Below, in pieces: positions 38,365-47,302 of a DNA stretch of 64,000 nt. The position numbers and the translations under genes were made by a program. Origin of the DNA: Lautropia sp. SCN 69-89. GTDB lineage: Bacteria; Pseudomonadota; Gammaproteobacteria; Burkholderiales; Burkholderiaceae_E. The stretch's first letter is position 1. The number at the start of each line of letters is the position of its first letter. The stretch covers positions 1-64,000 of the forward strand of contig MEED01000032.1 of the NCBI GenBank assembly GCA_001724855.1, in the 5' to 3' direction. Under the pieces are notes generated by a model. That model was given only the letters and a program-made list of their open reading frames with translations. It was not told the origin of the DNA and ran no database searches.

Positions 38365-39243
38365 TCAGCGCAGCGTCGACAGGAACTGCCAGAGCGCGGT
38401 CAGCTCGACGTCGTTCATCTTCCCCAGCACCGCCACCGGCATCGGGGCCCGTAGCGCGTGCCCGTCGAGCGCCGAGCGACCCTCGCGCATCGTGCGCATG
38501 AACCCGGCGAGATCCCAGCGCGAGTCGGCGCCCAGCCGCAGCGACGCAGCCGCGGCCCAGTCGGGCGGCGCACCCGGAATCGGCCCGCCACGGAATTCGC
38601 TGCCATGACAGCCGCTGCACGAGGCCGAGGCCAGGTAGCGACCGAACGCCGCGGTCGGCGCCTCGTGCGGCTTCTCGTCGAACCCGCGCGATACGTCGAT
38701 CGTCTCGACCGGCAGCAGCGTCGGGAACTTGCCGAACGCGTAGAGCACGCGCGGCAGCGGCCCGACTTCGACCGGCGGCACCTTGCGCTCGATGGCGGGC
38801 AGGCTGCGCAGGTAGGCGATCACCGCCGCGAGATCGTCACGGCCGAGATGCTGGAACTCGTGCGACGGCATGATCACCAGCGCGCGGCCATCGGGCCGGA
38901 TGCCGGTGCGGATCGCCGCGGCGATCTGGTCGTCGGTCCAGCTGCCGAGCCCTGCCGGCGTCAGGTTCGGTGCGTAGACCTTGCCGACGACCGGGCTGTC
39001 GACCACCCGGGCGCCCGCGAGGTCCTTGCCATGACAGTCGGGGCAGCCGTTGCGCACGCGGACGATCCGCTCGCCGGCAGCGAGCGGCGCGTCGCGCACG
39101 TCCTGCGCGATGCCGATCGACGGCGGTGCGTGCCGGCGCGCCAGCGCTGCGTCGGTGTATTTCCAGGCCCAGAGCACGGTCGCCACTGCGGCCACGAAGG
39201 CCAGCGCGAACGCCGCTCCGAGCAGTTTCAGAAACCGTTTCAT
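38365..39243 (-). CDS. Membrane-anchored dihaem cytochrome c
   Basis: 292 aa with an N-terminal helix (LGAAFALAFVAAVATVLWAW) and two haem c motifs, CPDCHG near residue 67 and CSGCHG near residue 205. Each is followed by a plausible methionine-bearing region (IMPSHEFQ, MPVAVLGKM). It resembles the dihaem subunits of alcohol/aldehyde dehydrogenases and thiosulfate-related enzymes, but no dehydrogenase lies next to it. An electron carrier of the periplasmic face, partner unknown. Confidence 0.85.
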   Translation of the reverse strand: MKRFLKLLGAAFALAFVAAVATVLWAWKYTDAALARRHAPPSIGIAQDVRDAPLAAGERIVRVRNGCPDCHGKDLAGARVVDSPVVGKVYAPNLTPAGLGSWTDDQIAAAIRTGIRPDGRALVIMPSHEFQHLGRDDLAAVIAYLRSLPAIERKVPPVEVGPLPRVLYAFGKFPTLLPVETIDVSRGFDEKPHEAPTAAFGRYLASASCSGCHGSEFRGGPIPGAPPDWAAAASLRLGADSRWDLAGFMRTMREGRSALDGHALRAPMPVAVLGKMNDVELTALWQFLSTLR

Positions 39244-39347
39244 CCCCGCCTCCTCAACGAAAGCCCGTTCGAGGCTTCGCAGGCTATCGGGCCGGCGCGA
39301 GGCCAGCAATGGCTCGGAGGGGCATGGCTCCATCGAGCCATGCGCAT

Positions 39348-41474
39348 TCACCACATCTGGCGAATGCGGGCGGCGACGTCGACTTTCGGGGCTGAAACAG
39401 CGCGCTCGGCAGGACCGTCGACCGCGGCAGGCGGCGGCCCGATCCGGTCGAAGCGCTCGAGCAGCGCATGGGTGAGGAAGCGGCTGCGCGCGCCGTGCAC
39501 GTAGCCGTCTCCGTGGCGCGGCTGCTGCGTGACGAAATAGCGTTGCGGCTCGATCAGGTAAAGCGAATCGCGGGCGCGCGTGAGCGCCACGTAGAGCAGC
39601 CGGCGTTCCTCGTCGATCGACTCGGCGCGCCCGGTCGCGTACTCGTTCGGGAAGTTGCCGTCGTTCACGTTGATGACGAACACCGCGTCCCACTCCTGTC
39701 CCTTGGCCGAATGCACGGTGGAGAGCACCAGGTAGTCTTCGTCGCGCAGCGGGTCGCCGGCGAGGTCGCCACTGGCCTGCGGCGGATCGAGCGCCAGCTC
39801 GGTCAGAAACCGCTCGCGCGTGCCGAAGCCGGCGGCGATCGACTGCAGCATGTCGAGATCGGCGGCGCGGACCGCCGCGTCGTCGTGGCGGCGTTCGAGC
39901 AGCGGCCGGTACCAGCGGCGCACCGGCTCGAGTTGCGCCGGCCAGCGCGCCGACGGGTCGAGCAGGACCGCCATCACCTCGACGAAGCCGCTCCACTCCT
40001 CGCGTGCCGCTGGCGGCGCCGCGAAGTCGCGCAGCACCTCCGGCAGGCGCGACGCCGCGCCCCCGATCGCGTCGAGGCAGCGCTGCGCGGTTGTCGGGCC
40101 CACGCCGCTCATCAGCTGCAGCGCGCGGAATCCGGCGATCGCGTTGCGCGGGTTCTCGGCCCAGCGCAGCACCGAGAGCAGGTCCTTGACGTGCGCCGCC
40201 TCGAGGAACTTCAGGCCGCCGTGCTTGACGAACGGGATGTTGCGCCGTGCGAGTTCGATCTCCAGCGTCGCGCCGTGATGCGAGCTGCGAAACAGCACGG
40301 CCTGATGTTTCAGCGGCACCGCGGCCTCGTGGTGCCGCAGCACCGCGTCGATCACCCAGTCGGCCTGCGCGCGCTCGTCGACCACGGTGACGAGTTGCGG
40401 ACGCGCGCCGCCGCCGCGCTGCGCGCGCAGCACTTTCGGATGCTGGCGGCTCGCCTGCGCGATCAGCGCGTTGGCCGCGTCGAGCACCGGCTGCACCGAC
40501 CGGTAATTCGTTTCGAGCGTGATGCGCCGCGCCGGCGGCTCGAACTTCGCCGGGAAGTCGAGAATGTTGCCGACGTCGGCCGCACGGAACGCGTAGATCG
40601 ACTGCGCGTCGTCGCCGACCACTGCAAGCCCGCGGCCATCGGGCTTCATCGCCAGCAGGATCTGCGCCTGCAGCGCGTTCGTGTCCTGGTACTCGTCGAC
40701 CAGCACGTGGTCGAAGCGCGCGCCGATCTCCGCGGCCAGCGACGGATCCGACACCGCCGCGTGCCACCACAGCAGCAGGTCGTCGTAGTCGAGCACGCCG
40801 TTGGCCTGCTTGCGCTCGACGTAGCCGCGAAACAGCGCCGACAGTTCGTCGCGCCATTCGGAGCACCACGGGAAGACCTCTTGCAGCACGCGTTCGAGCG
40901 GCCAGCCGCTGTTGACCCGCTGCGAGTAGATCGCCAGGCAGGTGTCCTTGCGCGGGAAGCGCCGGCGCGTGGCCGACAGGCCGAGTTCGTGGCGCACGAC
41001 GTCGATCAGGTCGGCCGCATCGCCGCGATCGAGGATGCCGAACGACGCGTCGAGGCCGACGCGGTCGGCGTACTCGCGCAACAGCCGCGCGCCGATCGAG
41101 TGGAAGGTGCCGGCCCAGGGCAGCCGGACCGGGCCGGGGCGCGCCGCGGCCACCAGTCGCTCGGCACGCCGGGTCATCTCCCGGGCCGCGCGCCGGCTGA
41201 AGGTGAGCAGCAGGATCCGCATCGGATCGACGCCCTGCATCACCAGGTGCGCGACGCGATGCGCCAGCGTGGCCGTCTTGCCGGTGCCGGCACCGGCGAC
41301 GACGAGCAGCGGCGCCGACCGGAAGCGGCCGTCGGCGCCGCGCTCGCCGAAGGCGGCCGCAGCGCGCTGCTCGGGGTTCAGCGAATCGAGCGGGTCGGGG
41401 CGAATGGCGGTGCGCCGGTTTGCGACACCGGTGTCGGGGGCAAGCGCTACAGCGATCGCGGGATCGGCGGACAT
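39348..41474 (-). CDS. UvrD/Rep-family superfamily 1 helicase
   Basis: 708-aa ATP-dependent 3'-5' DNA helicase. Motifs in order: Walker A VAGAGTGKTATL near residue 53, LTFSRRAAREM, HVLVDEYQDTNALQ (DEXX box), VVGDDAQSIYAFR, LETNYRS, STVHSAKGQEWDAVFV and LLYVALTRARD. It resembles the AddA/PcrA-like group and lacks a nuclease domain. The track frame is longer because it runs through the alcohol dehydrogenase gene; the start MSADPAIA is chosen just after that gene's stop. Confidence 0.92.
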   Translation of the reverse strand: MSADPAIAVALAPDTGVANRRTAIRPDPLDSLNPEQRAAAAFGERGADGRFRSAPLLVVAGAGTGKTATLAHRVAHLVMQGVDPMRILLLTFSRRAAREMTRRAERLVAAARPGPVRLPWAGTFHSIGARLLREYADRVGLDASFGILDRGDAADLIDVVRHELGLSATRRRFPRKDTCLAIYSQRVNSGWPLERVLQEVFPWCSEWRDELSALFRGYVERKQANGVLDYDDLLLWWHAAVSDPSLAAEIGARFDHVLVDEYQDTNALQAQILLAMKPDGRGLAVVGDDAQSIYAFRAADVGNILDFPAKFEPPARRITLETNYRSVQPVLDAANALIAQASRQHPKVLRAQRGGGARPQLVTVVDERAQADWVIDAVLRHHEAAVPLKHQAVLFRSSHHGATLEIELARRNIPFVKHGGLKFLEAAHVKDLLSVLRWAENPRNAIAGFRALQLMSGVGPTTAQRCLDAIGGAASRLPEVLRDFAAPPAAREEWSGFVEVMAVLLDPSARWPAQLEPVRRWYRPLLERRHDDAAVRAADLDMLQSIAAGFGTRERFLTELALDPPQASGDLAGDPLRDEDYLVLSTVHSAKGQEWDAVFVINVNDGNFPNEYATGRAESIDEERRLLYVALTRARDSLYLIEPQRYFVTQQPRHGDGYVHGARSRFLTHALLERFDRIGPPPAAVDGPAERAVSAPKVDVAARIRQMW

Positions 41475-41500
41475 CCCCGCGAGTTTAGCTGGATATCCGT

Positions 41501-42610
41501 TCAGTACACCACCACGCTGCGGATCGACGCGCCGCGGTGCATCAGGTCGAACGCGTCGTTGATCCGCTCGAGCGGCATCGTGTGCGTGATGAGGCTGTCG
41601 ATGTCGATCCTGCCGTCCATGTACCAGTCGACGATCTTCGGCACGTCGGTGCGACCGCGCATGCCGCCGAACGCGGTGCCCTTCCAGACCCTGCCCGTCA
41701 CCAGCTGGAACGGCCGGGTGGAAATCTCCTGCCCGGCGCCGGCCACGCCGACGATCACCGACACGCCCCAGCCGCGATGGCAGCACTCGAGCGCCTGGCG
41801 CATCAACTGCACGTTGCCCACGCACTCGAAGCTGTAGTCGGCGCCGCCGTCGGTGAGCTCGACCAGGTGCGCGACCAGGTCGCCCTGCACGTCCTTCGGA
41901 TTCACGAAGTGCGTCAGTCCGAACCTTCGGGCCAGGGCTTCGCGCTCCGGATGCCGATCGACGCCGATGATCCTCGCGGCGCCGACCATCCGCGCGCCCT
42001 GCACCACGTTCAGCCCGATGCCGCCCAGGCCGAATACGACGACGTTGGCACCCGGCTCCACTTTCGCGGTGTTGATCACCGCACCCAGGCCGGTGGTGAC
42101 GCCGCAACCGATGTAGCAGACCTTGTCGAAGGGAGCATCCTCGCGGATCTTCGCGACCGCGATCTCGGGCAGAACCGTGTAGTTCGCGAAGGTGGAGCAG
42201 CCCATGTAGTGGTGGATCTTCTTTCCACCGATCGAGAAGCGGCTGGTGCCGTCGGGCATCACTCCCTTGCCCTGCGTGGCGCGAATCGCGGTGCACAGGT
42301 TCGTCTTGCGCGACAGGCACGACTTGCACTGCCGGCACTCGGGCGTGTAGAGCGGAATGACGTGATCGCCTTTCTTCACCGAAGTGACGCCCGGCCCGAC
42401 GTCGACGACCACGCCCGCACCCTCGTGCCCGAAGATCGCCGGGAAGAGCCCTTCCGGATCGGCCCCCGACCGGGTGAAGTCGTCGGTGTGGCACACGCCG
42501 CTGGCCCTGATCTCGACCAGCACCTCGAAGGCGCGCGGCCCGTCGAGCTGCACGGTTTCGATCGTCAGCGGCTGGCCGGCTTCGTGGCAGACTGCTGCGC
42601 GCACGTCCAT
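41501..42610 (-). CDS. frmA: S-(hydroxymethyl)glutathione dehydrogenase / class III alcohol dehydrogenase
   Basis: 369-aa zinc enzyme oxidising S-hydroxymethylglutathione, the main route of formaldehyde removal, and also reducing S-nitrosoglutathione. Catalytic zinc ligands are in [13 protein letters not shown] and [12 protein letters not shown], the structural zinc cysteines in [15 protein letters not shown], and the class III region in [17 protein letters not shown]. It matters here because nitrosoglutathione removal complements the NsrR system at 44-49 kb, though the two are not linked genetically. Confidence 0.95.
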   Translation of the reverse strand: MDVRAAVCHEAGQPLTIETVQLDGPRAFEVLVEIRASGVCHTDDFTRSGADPEGLFPAIFGHEGAGVVVDVGPGVTSVKKGDHVIPLYTPECRQCKSCLSRKTNLCTAIRATQGKGVMPDGTSRFSIGGKKIHHYMGCSTFANYTVLPEIAVAKIREDAPFDKVCYIGCGVTTGLGAVINTAKVEPGANVVVFGLGGIGLNVVQGARMVGAARIIGVDRHPEREALARRFGLTHFVNPKDVQGDLVAHLVELTDGGADYSFECVGNVQLMRQALECCHRGWGVSVIVGVAGAGQEISTRPFQLVTGRVWKGTAFGGMRGRTDVPKIVDWYMDGRIDIDSLITHTMPLERINDAFDLMHRGASIRSVVVY

Positions 42611-42689
42611 CGGTCGTCTCCTCGCGGGACTCGGTCGCGACGATTATCGGGCATCATGACTCCCCCCGACCCAGCCGAGGAATTCCGCC

Positions 42690-43196
42690 ATGTCGATCTC
42701 GATGTACGACGCCAGCGTGCCCGTCTATACGCAGATGCTCGGAGCACTCGACAAGATCCTCGCTAAAGCCGACGGCTACGCGCAGGCACGCAAGATCGAC
42801 CCGAAGGTGCTCGGGCAGGTGCGCCTGTTCCCGGACATGCTTCCGCTGGTCTCCCAGGTGCGCATCGCCTGCGACACCGCGAAGCTCGGCCTGGCGCGCA
42901 TCACCGGCCTGGAGGCGCCGAAGTTCGAGGACAACGAGCAGACGATCCCCGAGCTGCGCGAGCGTATCGCGAAGACGCTCGACTTCATCGGCAGCGTGCC
43001 GCGCGAAAGCGTCGACGGCCAGGAAGACCGTGACGTCGTCGTGCCGTTGCGTGATCGCAAGCTGGAATTCAAGGGGCAGGCGTTTTTGCTGCAGTGGTCG
43101 CTGCCGAACTTCTTCTTCCACGTGACCACCGCCTACGCGCTGCTGCGGCACAACGGCCTGGAAATCGGCAAGTCGGACTACCTCGGGCGAAACTGA
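42690..43196 (+). CDS. DUF1993 family protein
   Basis: 168-aa soluble protein matching DUF1993: start MSISMYDASVPVYTQMLGALDKIL, middle MLPLVSQVRIACDTAKLGLARITG and end LPNFFFHVTTAYALLRHNGLEIGKSDYLG. The fold is DinB-like (four-helix). Function unknown. Its 3' end overlaps the convergent rlmJ by 19 bases. Confidence 0.87.
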   Translation: MSISMYDASVPVYTQMLGALDKILAKADGYAQARKIDPKVLGQVRLFPDMLPLVSQVRIACDTAKLGLARITGLEAPKFEDNEQTIPELRERIAKTLDFIGSVPRESVDGQEDRDVVVPLRDRKLEFKGQAFLLQWSLPNFFFHVTTAYALLRHNGLEIGKSDYLGRN

Positions 43197-44113
43197 ATCC
43201 GGCGCGGCCGTGCGGCGCCCGGCTTGCCGGGCGACTGCGGCGAGGCCTCGCCCGAGGCGTCGATCGACCACCCCGCTGCGGCGTCCTGTGCCAGGGCATC
43301 GGCCAGCCACGGCAGCGCGTCGCGCAACGCAGGCTGCAATGTCCACGGCGGATTGACGATGAAAACGCCGCTGCCGTGCAGGCCGAGCCCGTCGGGAGAC
43401 GGGGTGCGCACCGTCAGGGTCGCGTGCAGCCAGCGCAGGCCCGGCATCCGCGTGAGCCGGCGAACCATCTCCGCAGGCTCGCGCCGCTGCACCTGCGGAT
43501 ACCAGATCGCGTAGCAGCCGGTCGCGAATCGCACGAGCGCGTCGCGCAGCGTCGCGACCACGCGCGCGTAATCGCGCTTGTCCTCGTACGACGGGTCGAT
43601 CAGCACCAGCGCGCGCCGCGGCGGCGGCGGCAGCAGCGCCTTCAGCCCGTCGAACCCGTCGCCGGCCTGCATCCGCGTGCGCCGGGCCGCCTCGCGGCCG
43701 GCCTCGGCGACATTGCCGGCGAGCACGCGGCTCTCGGTCGGATGCATCTCGAAGAGCCTGAGCCGGTCGTCCGCGCGCAGGTGCGCGAGCGCGATGAACG
43801 GCGACCCCGGGTAGTGACGCAACGCGCCGTCGGGGTTCGCCGCGCGCACCGTCTCCAGGTATTGCGCGACGGGCACGGGCGCATCGGCTCGCGACCACAG
43901 CCGTCCTATGCCGTCGACGAATTCGCCGCGCTTCGCGGCCCATTCACCCTCGAGCGAATACAGCCCGGCCCCGGCGTGCGTGTCGATCACCCAGAACGGC
44001 GTGTCCTTCGCCGCGAGGTGGCGCAGCAGCTGCACCAGCATGACATGCTTGAGCACGTCGGCGTGGTTGCCGGCATGGAAGGCGTGGCGATAGCTGAACA
44101 TGCCCTCGATCAT
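43178..44113 (-). CDS. rlmJ: 23S rRNA (adenine2030-N6)-methyltransferase RlmJ
   Basis: 311-aa methyltransferase. It starts at or just after the hallmark FSYRHAFHAGNHADVLKHVMLVQLL, with the catalytic DPSYEDKRDY (D/NPPY-like) and IDTHAGAGLYSLEGEWA. It methylates A2030 of 23S rRNA. The first ATG (MIEGMFSY) is given; the internal ATG at 44101 is the family's usual start. The C-terminus is extended and basic compared with the 280-aa E. coli protein. Confidence 0.92.
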   Translation of the reverse strand: MIEGMFSYRHAFHAGNHADVLKHVMLVQLLRHLAAKDTPFWVIDTHAGAGLYSLEGEWAAKRGEFVDGIGRLWSRADAPVPVAQYLETVRAANPDGALRHYPGSPFIALAHLRADDRLRLFEMHPTESRVLAGNVAEAGREAARRTRMQAGDGFDGLKALLPPPPRRALVLIDPSYEDKRDYARVVATLRDALVRFATGCYAIWYPQVQRREPAEMVRRLTRMPGLRWLHATLTVRTPSPDGLGLHGSGVFIVNPPWTLQPALRDALPWLADALAQDAAAGWSIDASGEASPQSPGKPGAARPRRIQFRPR

Positions 44114-44160
44114 GCCGGATCACGGCGTCGGCGGCGAGGATGGACGCGGCCGGCTCCGGC

Positions 44161-44260
44161 CGGCGCGCGTGTCCGCTCAGGCGCCGGCGTGCCCTGTCAG
44201 GCGCCGGCGTGCCCTGTCAGGCGCCGGCGTGCCCTGTCAGGCGCCGGCGTGCTCGCCCAG
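44161..44260. repeat. 20-base tandem repeat, three perfect and two degenerate units
   Basis: GCGCCGGCGTGCCCTGTCAG is repeated perfectly at 44181-44240, with degenerate units on both sides (44161-44180 and 44241-44260). The 44241 unit encodes the C-terminus of the adjacent membrane protein and the next supplies its stop, so the array looks like tandem duplication of a gene 3' end. The units contain CGCCGGCG, so they could also form terminator hairpins. Confidence 0.85.
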
Positions 44261-44905
44261 GCTCGCGCGCTCGTCGCGCATCGTGCGCCACGCCGCCCAG
44301 GCGAGCCAGGCCACAGCCACCGCACCCGCCAGCCCGACCAGCGCCTGGCCGACGAACGCCTGCTCGTCGAGCCGATAGCTGTTGCACAGGCGCGCGGAGG
44401 CCTCCTGGTAGAGGACCCCGGCGACGGCCATCATCGGCAGCACGTTGCCGAGAAAAAAGCCCTGCACCACCAGCCCCGCGGGCCGCCACGACAGCCGCAG
44501 CGCGGCGCCGCACAGCAGCAGCGCAAGCCACTTGGCCGCGTCGATGCGCGGGTCGGCCAGCGCCAGGTCGAGCAGCCGCGGAATCATCGACAACGCGAGC
44601 ACTCCCGCGGCCGCCACCAGGCCGGCGATGCCCAGCGCGTTCCAGCGGGCGATGCGGCTGCGCAGCCAGTCGGGGCACGCTGCCGCAAGGAGCGCACCCG
44701 CCGTGACCAGCAACGGGAACTGCGCCAGCATGTGCGTGGCCATCCCCGCTTCCATCGGCTTGCGCACAACAGGCAGCGCGAGCAGCGCGATGGCCGCGGC
44801 ACCGGCCAGCGCCTGCAGCCGAGGCGAGCACGCCGCAGCCATCCAGCCCGCACCGGCACGGCGCCGCCCGGCTCCACGCTGCGTCGCGGCGACCGGCTTA
44901 TCCAT
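44237..44905 (-). CDS. Membrane protein of the oxidase/SCO1 operon
   Basis: 222-aa protein with about six hydrophobic segments (LQALAGAAAIALLALPVV, MLAQFPLLVTAGALLAAACP, LGIAGLVAAAGVLALSMIP, and others). The conserved-looking LMLAQFPLL-type stretch and histidine (ATHMLAQFPLL) recall CtaG/Caa3-assembly-like small proteins, but I do not recognise the family firmly. It overlaps the SCO1 gene by eight bases, so it is probably part of the oxidase assembly or copper delivery group. Its 3' end lies in the 20-base repeats. Confidence 0.6.
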   Translation of the reverse strand: MDKPVAATQRGAGRRRAGAGWMAAACSPRLQALAGAAAIALLALPVVRKPMEAGMATHMLAQFPLLVTAGALLAAACPDWLRSRIARWNALGIAGLVAAAGVLALSMIPRLLDLALADPRIDAAKWLALLLCGAALRLSWRPAGLVVQGFFLGNVLPMMAVAGVLYQEASARLCNSYRLDEQAFVGQALVGLAGAVAVAWLAWAAWRTMRDERASLGEHAGA

Positions 44906-45551
44906 GCGTATCCGCCGCCGCAATGGCGCGAGCGAAGCCGAGCGCCTCGTCGATGCGGTCGTAGTCGAAGATCCTGACCAGCCGCCCGCGCGGATCGACC
45001 ACCAGCAGCGCCGCATTGTGTTCGTAGCCGCCCAGCCCGTCGGGGATCACGACCACGCGGAACTGCCGCAGCAGCGGCGCCAGTTCGCGCCCATCGGCCA
45101 CCGTGGCGAAACGCCAAGTGTCGCCGCGCGCCTTCATCGTGGCCGCGTAGCGCGTGAGCGTCGGCAGGTCGTCGCGCGCGGGATCGAAGCTGATCGAGAG
45201 CAGCCGCACCTGCCCGCGCGCTTCGTCGCCGCCGCGCGCGCTCTCTGCACGGACGCGTTCCTGCAACTGCTGGAACGCGGTGCCCAGCGCGGCGCAGGCC
45301 GACCGGCAGTCGGTGTAGATGAAATCGACGATGGTGGCGGCGCCGTCGGCGGCCAGCAGTTCGGGCAACGCGCGCGGGCCGAGCCCCGGCACGAGCATCG
45401 CGACCGCAGGAGCCGGCACCGGCTCGCGCGCGACCTCGTGGCGCCGCGCGCCTTCTTCGGTGAAGGTGCGGAAGCCGTGCGTCAGCCACGCCCCCGACGA
45501 GACGACGAGCAGCGCGATGGCGGCGCTCGCCGCGGCCGTGCGCAGCATCAC
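44898..45551 (-). CDS. SCO1/SenC copper chaperone
   Basis: 217 aa with an N-terminal membrane anchor and a thioredoxin-like fold. The copper-binding CxxxC is in YTDCRSACAALG near residue 80 and the ligand histidine in GGYEHNAALLVVDP. SCO proteins deliver copper to haem-copper oxidases or keep cysteines reduced. Because C-family oxidases lack CuA, this one probably serves the CuB site of CcoN; PrrC/SenC proteins are known to do so. It sits between nsrR and the membrane protein. Confidence 0.88.
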   Translation of the reverse strand: MMLRTAAASAAIALLVVSSGAWLTHGFRTFTEEGARRHEVAREPVPAPAVAMLVPGLGPRALPELLAADGAATIVDFIYTDCRSACAALGTAFQQLQERVRAESARGGDEARGQVRLLSISFDPARDDLPTLTRYAATMKARGDTWRFATVADGRELAPLLRQFRVVVIPDGLGGYEHNAALLVVDPRGRLVRIFDYDRIDEALGFARAIAAADTHG

Positions 45552-45564
45552 ACGGCCCGCGCGC

Positions 45565-46032
45565 TCAGGCTGCGCGCGCCTTGCCCATGCGGGTCAGCGG
45601 GCGCGCGCGAAGGGTGCCGGCCTCGCTTCCGCTGCCCGGCGGGACGATGTCGGCGAGCGTGTGCGAGTCGAACGCCTTCAGGAAGCCCTGCAGCGCCTCC
45701 TGGACGATGCCGGTGAGCCTGCAGCTGCCGGTGAGCGAGCACTGGTTGCCGGTGCCGAAGCACTCGGTCAGCTGGAAGTCGGACTCCATGCTGCGCACCA
45801 CCGCGCCCAGGTTGATCTTGTCGGGCGGATGCGCGAGCCGCATGCCCCCGCCCTTGCCGCGCACCGTCTCGATCCAGCCGTTGAGCCCCAGCTGGTGCGT
45901 CACCTTCATCAGATGGGCCTCGGAAACGTCGTAGACGCGCGCGACCTCGGCGATGGTGCACAGGCGGTCGGGATGCTGCGCCACGTACATCAGCAGCCGC
46001 ATCGCGTAGTCGGTCATCATGGTCAGGCGCAT
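45565..46032 (-). CDS. nsrR: NsrR, nitric-oxide-sensing Rrf2 repressor
   Basis: 155-aa Rrf2 regulator. It has the N-terminal winged helix MRLTMMTDYAMRLLMYVAQHPDR with YDVSEAHLMKVTHQL, then the three [4Fe-4S] cysteines in ECFGTGNQCSLTGSC, which fits NsrR better than IscR or RirA. NO destroys the cluster and lifts repression. It lies in the oxidase operon, downstream of the cytochrome c gene and upstream of SCO1. An NsrR-like operator sits at the operon promoter, implying autoregulation. Confidence 0.85.
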   Translation of the reverse strand: MRLTMMTDYAMRLLMYVAQHPDRLCTIAEVARVYDVSEAHLMKVTHQLGLNGWIETVRGKGGGMRLAHPPDKINLGAVVRSMESDFQLTECFGTGNQCSLTGSCRLTGIVQEALQGFLKAFDSHTLADIVPPGSGSEAGTLRARPLTRMGKARAA

Positions 46033-46059
46033 CTGGATTCTCCTGTCGCGTGGTGCCAG

Positions 46060-46665
46060 CTAGCGCGACTGCGAAGCCAGCGCCTTCAGCTCGGCGCCAC
46101 CCGCGAAGGGCGTGCTGCGCGCGCCGGCCCTGCGCTCGCGCTCGAACGACGCCGCATCGATCGCCGGCGCCTTGTTCGACCACTGGCTGCGAACCCAGCT
46201 CGCGATTGCCGCCAGTTCCGCGTCGGCCAGCTTGTCGAACGCGGGCATCGCACCGTTGTACTTCGCACCCGCCACCTCGATCTCGCCGGTGACACCGTGC
46301 AACAGGATATTCGAAACGACGCGTTCGTCGCCATTCACCCATTCCGATCCGTCGAGCGGCGGAAAGACGCCGGGCAACCCTTTGCCGGTCGGCTGGTGGC
46401 AGGCCGCGCAGTGCGCGGCGTAGAGCGCCTTGCCGTCGGCACCCTTCGTCGACACCGCGGGCGCGCCGGCCAGGTCGGCGACCGTGCGCCGGTCGCCCAG
46501 TTCGGGGCTGCCGAAAGACTCGGACAGCAGGAGGTACACCACGCCGAACAGCACCATCGCCAGGGTCACCGCTACAGCCGCCAACGGTATCGGACGAATG
46601 TATTCCGACGGCTCGGCATTCTCGCGCTGCTGGGCGCCGGTGGAGGCGCCCGGATCGTTCAGCAT
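46060..46665 (-). CDS. Membrane-anchored monohaem cytochrome c of the oxidase
   Basis: 201 aa: a cytoplasmic N-terminus, one helix (IPLAAVAVTLAMVLFGVVYLLL) and one cytochrome c domain with CAACHQ near residue 100 and axial methionine in YNGAMPAFDKL. A strong RBS (GGAGGAAGCAG) precedes the ATG. It follows ccoO and may replace the usual dihaem CcoP as electron entry subunit. The second haem motif typical of CcoP is absent. Confidence 0.85.
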   Translation of the reverse strand: MLNDPGASTGAQQRENAEPSEYIRPIPLAAVAVTLAMVLFGVVYLLLSESFGSPELGDRRTVADLAGAPAVSTKGADGKALYAAHCAACHQPTGKGLPGVFPPLDGSEWVNGDERVVSNILLHGVTGEIEVAGAKYNGAMPAFDKLADAELAAIASWVRSQWSNKAPAIDAASFERERRAGARSTPFAGGAELKALASQSR

Positions 46666-46708
46666 CTGCTTCCTCCGGATGCGCGCCGCGGGGGCACGGG
46701 CTGCCGGC

Positions 46709-47302
46709 TCATCGCGCCGCGGCTGCCGCGGGCAGCGCCGGGTAGGTCCGGTCGAGCGACTGCAGGTACCGGACCAGGTCGAGGGCTTCACGGGTGGCCA
46801 CCGTGACCTTGCCCGGCTCGCCGTAGCCCGGCGGCAGGTTCACCACGTGGTCGCCCTCTTCGGCCGCGTCCTTGTGCACGAACAGGTACCGGTAGGCGGG
46901 CATGTTCGATCCCTGCACGTAGGCGCGCGGCTGGTAGAGGTGGCCGAGATGCCAGTCCTGGCTCGGCTGGCGCGCCCCGATGTTCAGCAGGTCGGGGCCG
47001 GTGCGCATGGTGCCGAGCAGGTGCGGGTTGTCGTAGTAGTAGTCGGAGGGCACCGATGCGCGGCCCCAGCCGCGCTCGAAATCGGGCCCGAAATTGCGGT
47101 CGCGCGGCTGCTGGCTATGGCAGTAGACGCAGCCGTTGGCGATGTACAGCTGCCGGCCGCGCAACTGCTGCTCGGTATACGGCTTCAGCCCCTTGGCGGG
47201 CTCGAGGTCGCGCACCTGCAGGTACGGCAGCACCACGAGCGCCGCGGTGGCGATGCCGAGCGATGCGAGCGCGCCCCCGCCCAGCTTGAGTTCATTTTCC
47301 AT
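46709..47302 (-). CDS. ccoO: Cytochrome c oxidase C-family subunit II (CcoO)
   Basis: 197-aa membrane-anchored monohaem cytochrome c. One N-terminal helix (ALASLGIATAALVVLPYL), then the CcoO hallmarks YIANGCVYCHSQQPRDRNFGPD (haem motif CVYCH), YYDNPHLLGTMRTGPDLLNIG and the axial methionine in GSNMPAYRYL. It overlaps ccoN by 11 bases. Confidence 0.92.
   Translation of the reverse strand: MENELKLGGGALASLGIATAALVVLPYLQVRDLEPAKGLKPYTEQQLRGRQLYIANGCVYCHSQQPRDRNFGPDFERGWGRASVPSDYYYDNPHLLGTMRTGPDLLNIGARQPSQDWHLGHLYQPRAYVQGSNMPAYRYLFVHKDAAEEGDHVVNLPPGYGEPGKVTVATREALDLVRYLQSLDRTYPALPAAAAAR

Noticed and set aside
44161-44260. CRISPR array
   Set aside because: The 20-base units are directly adjacent with no spacers, so this is a simple tandem repeat.
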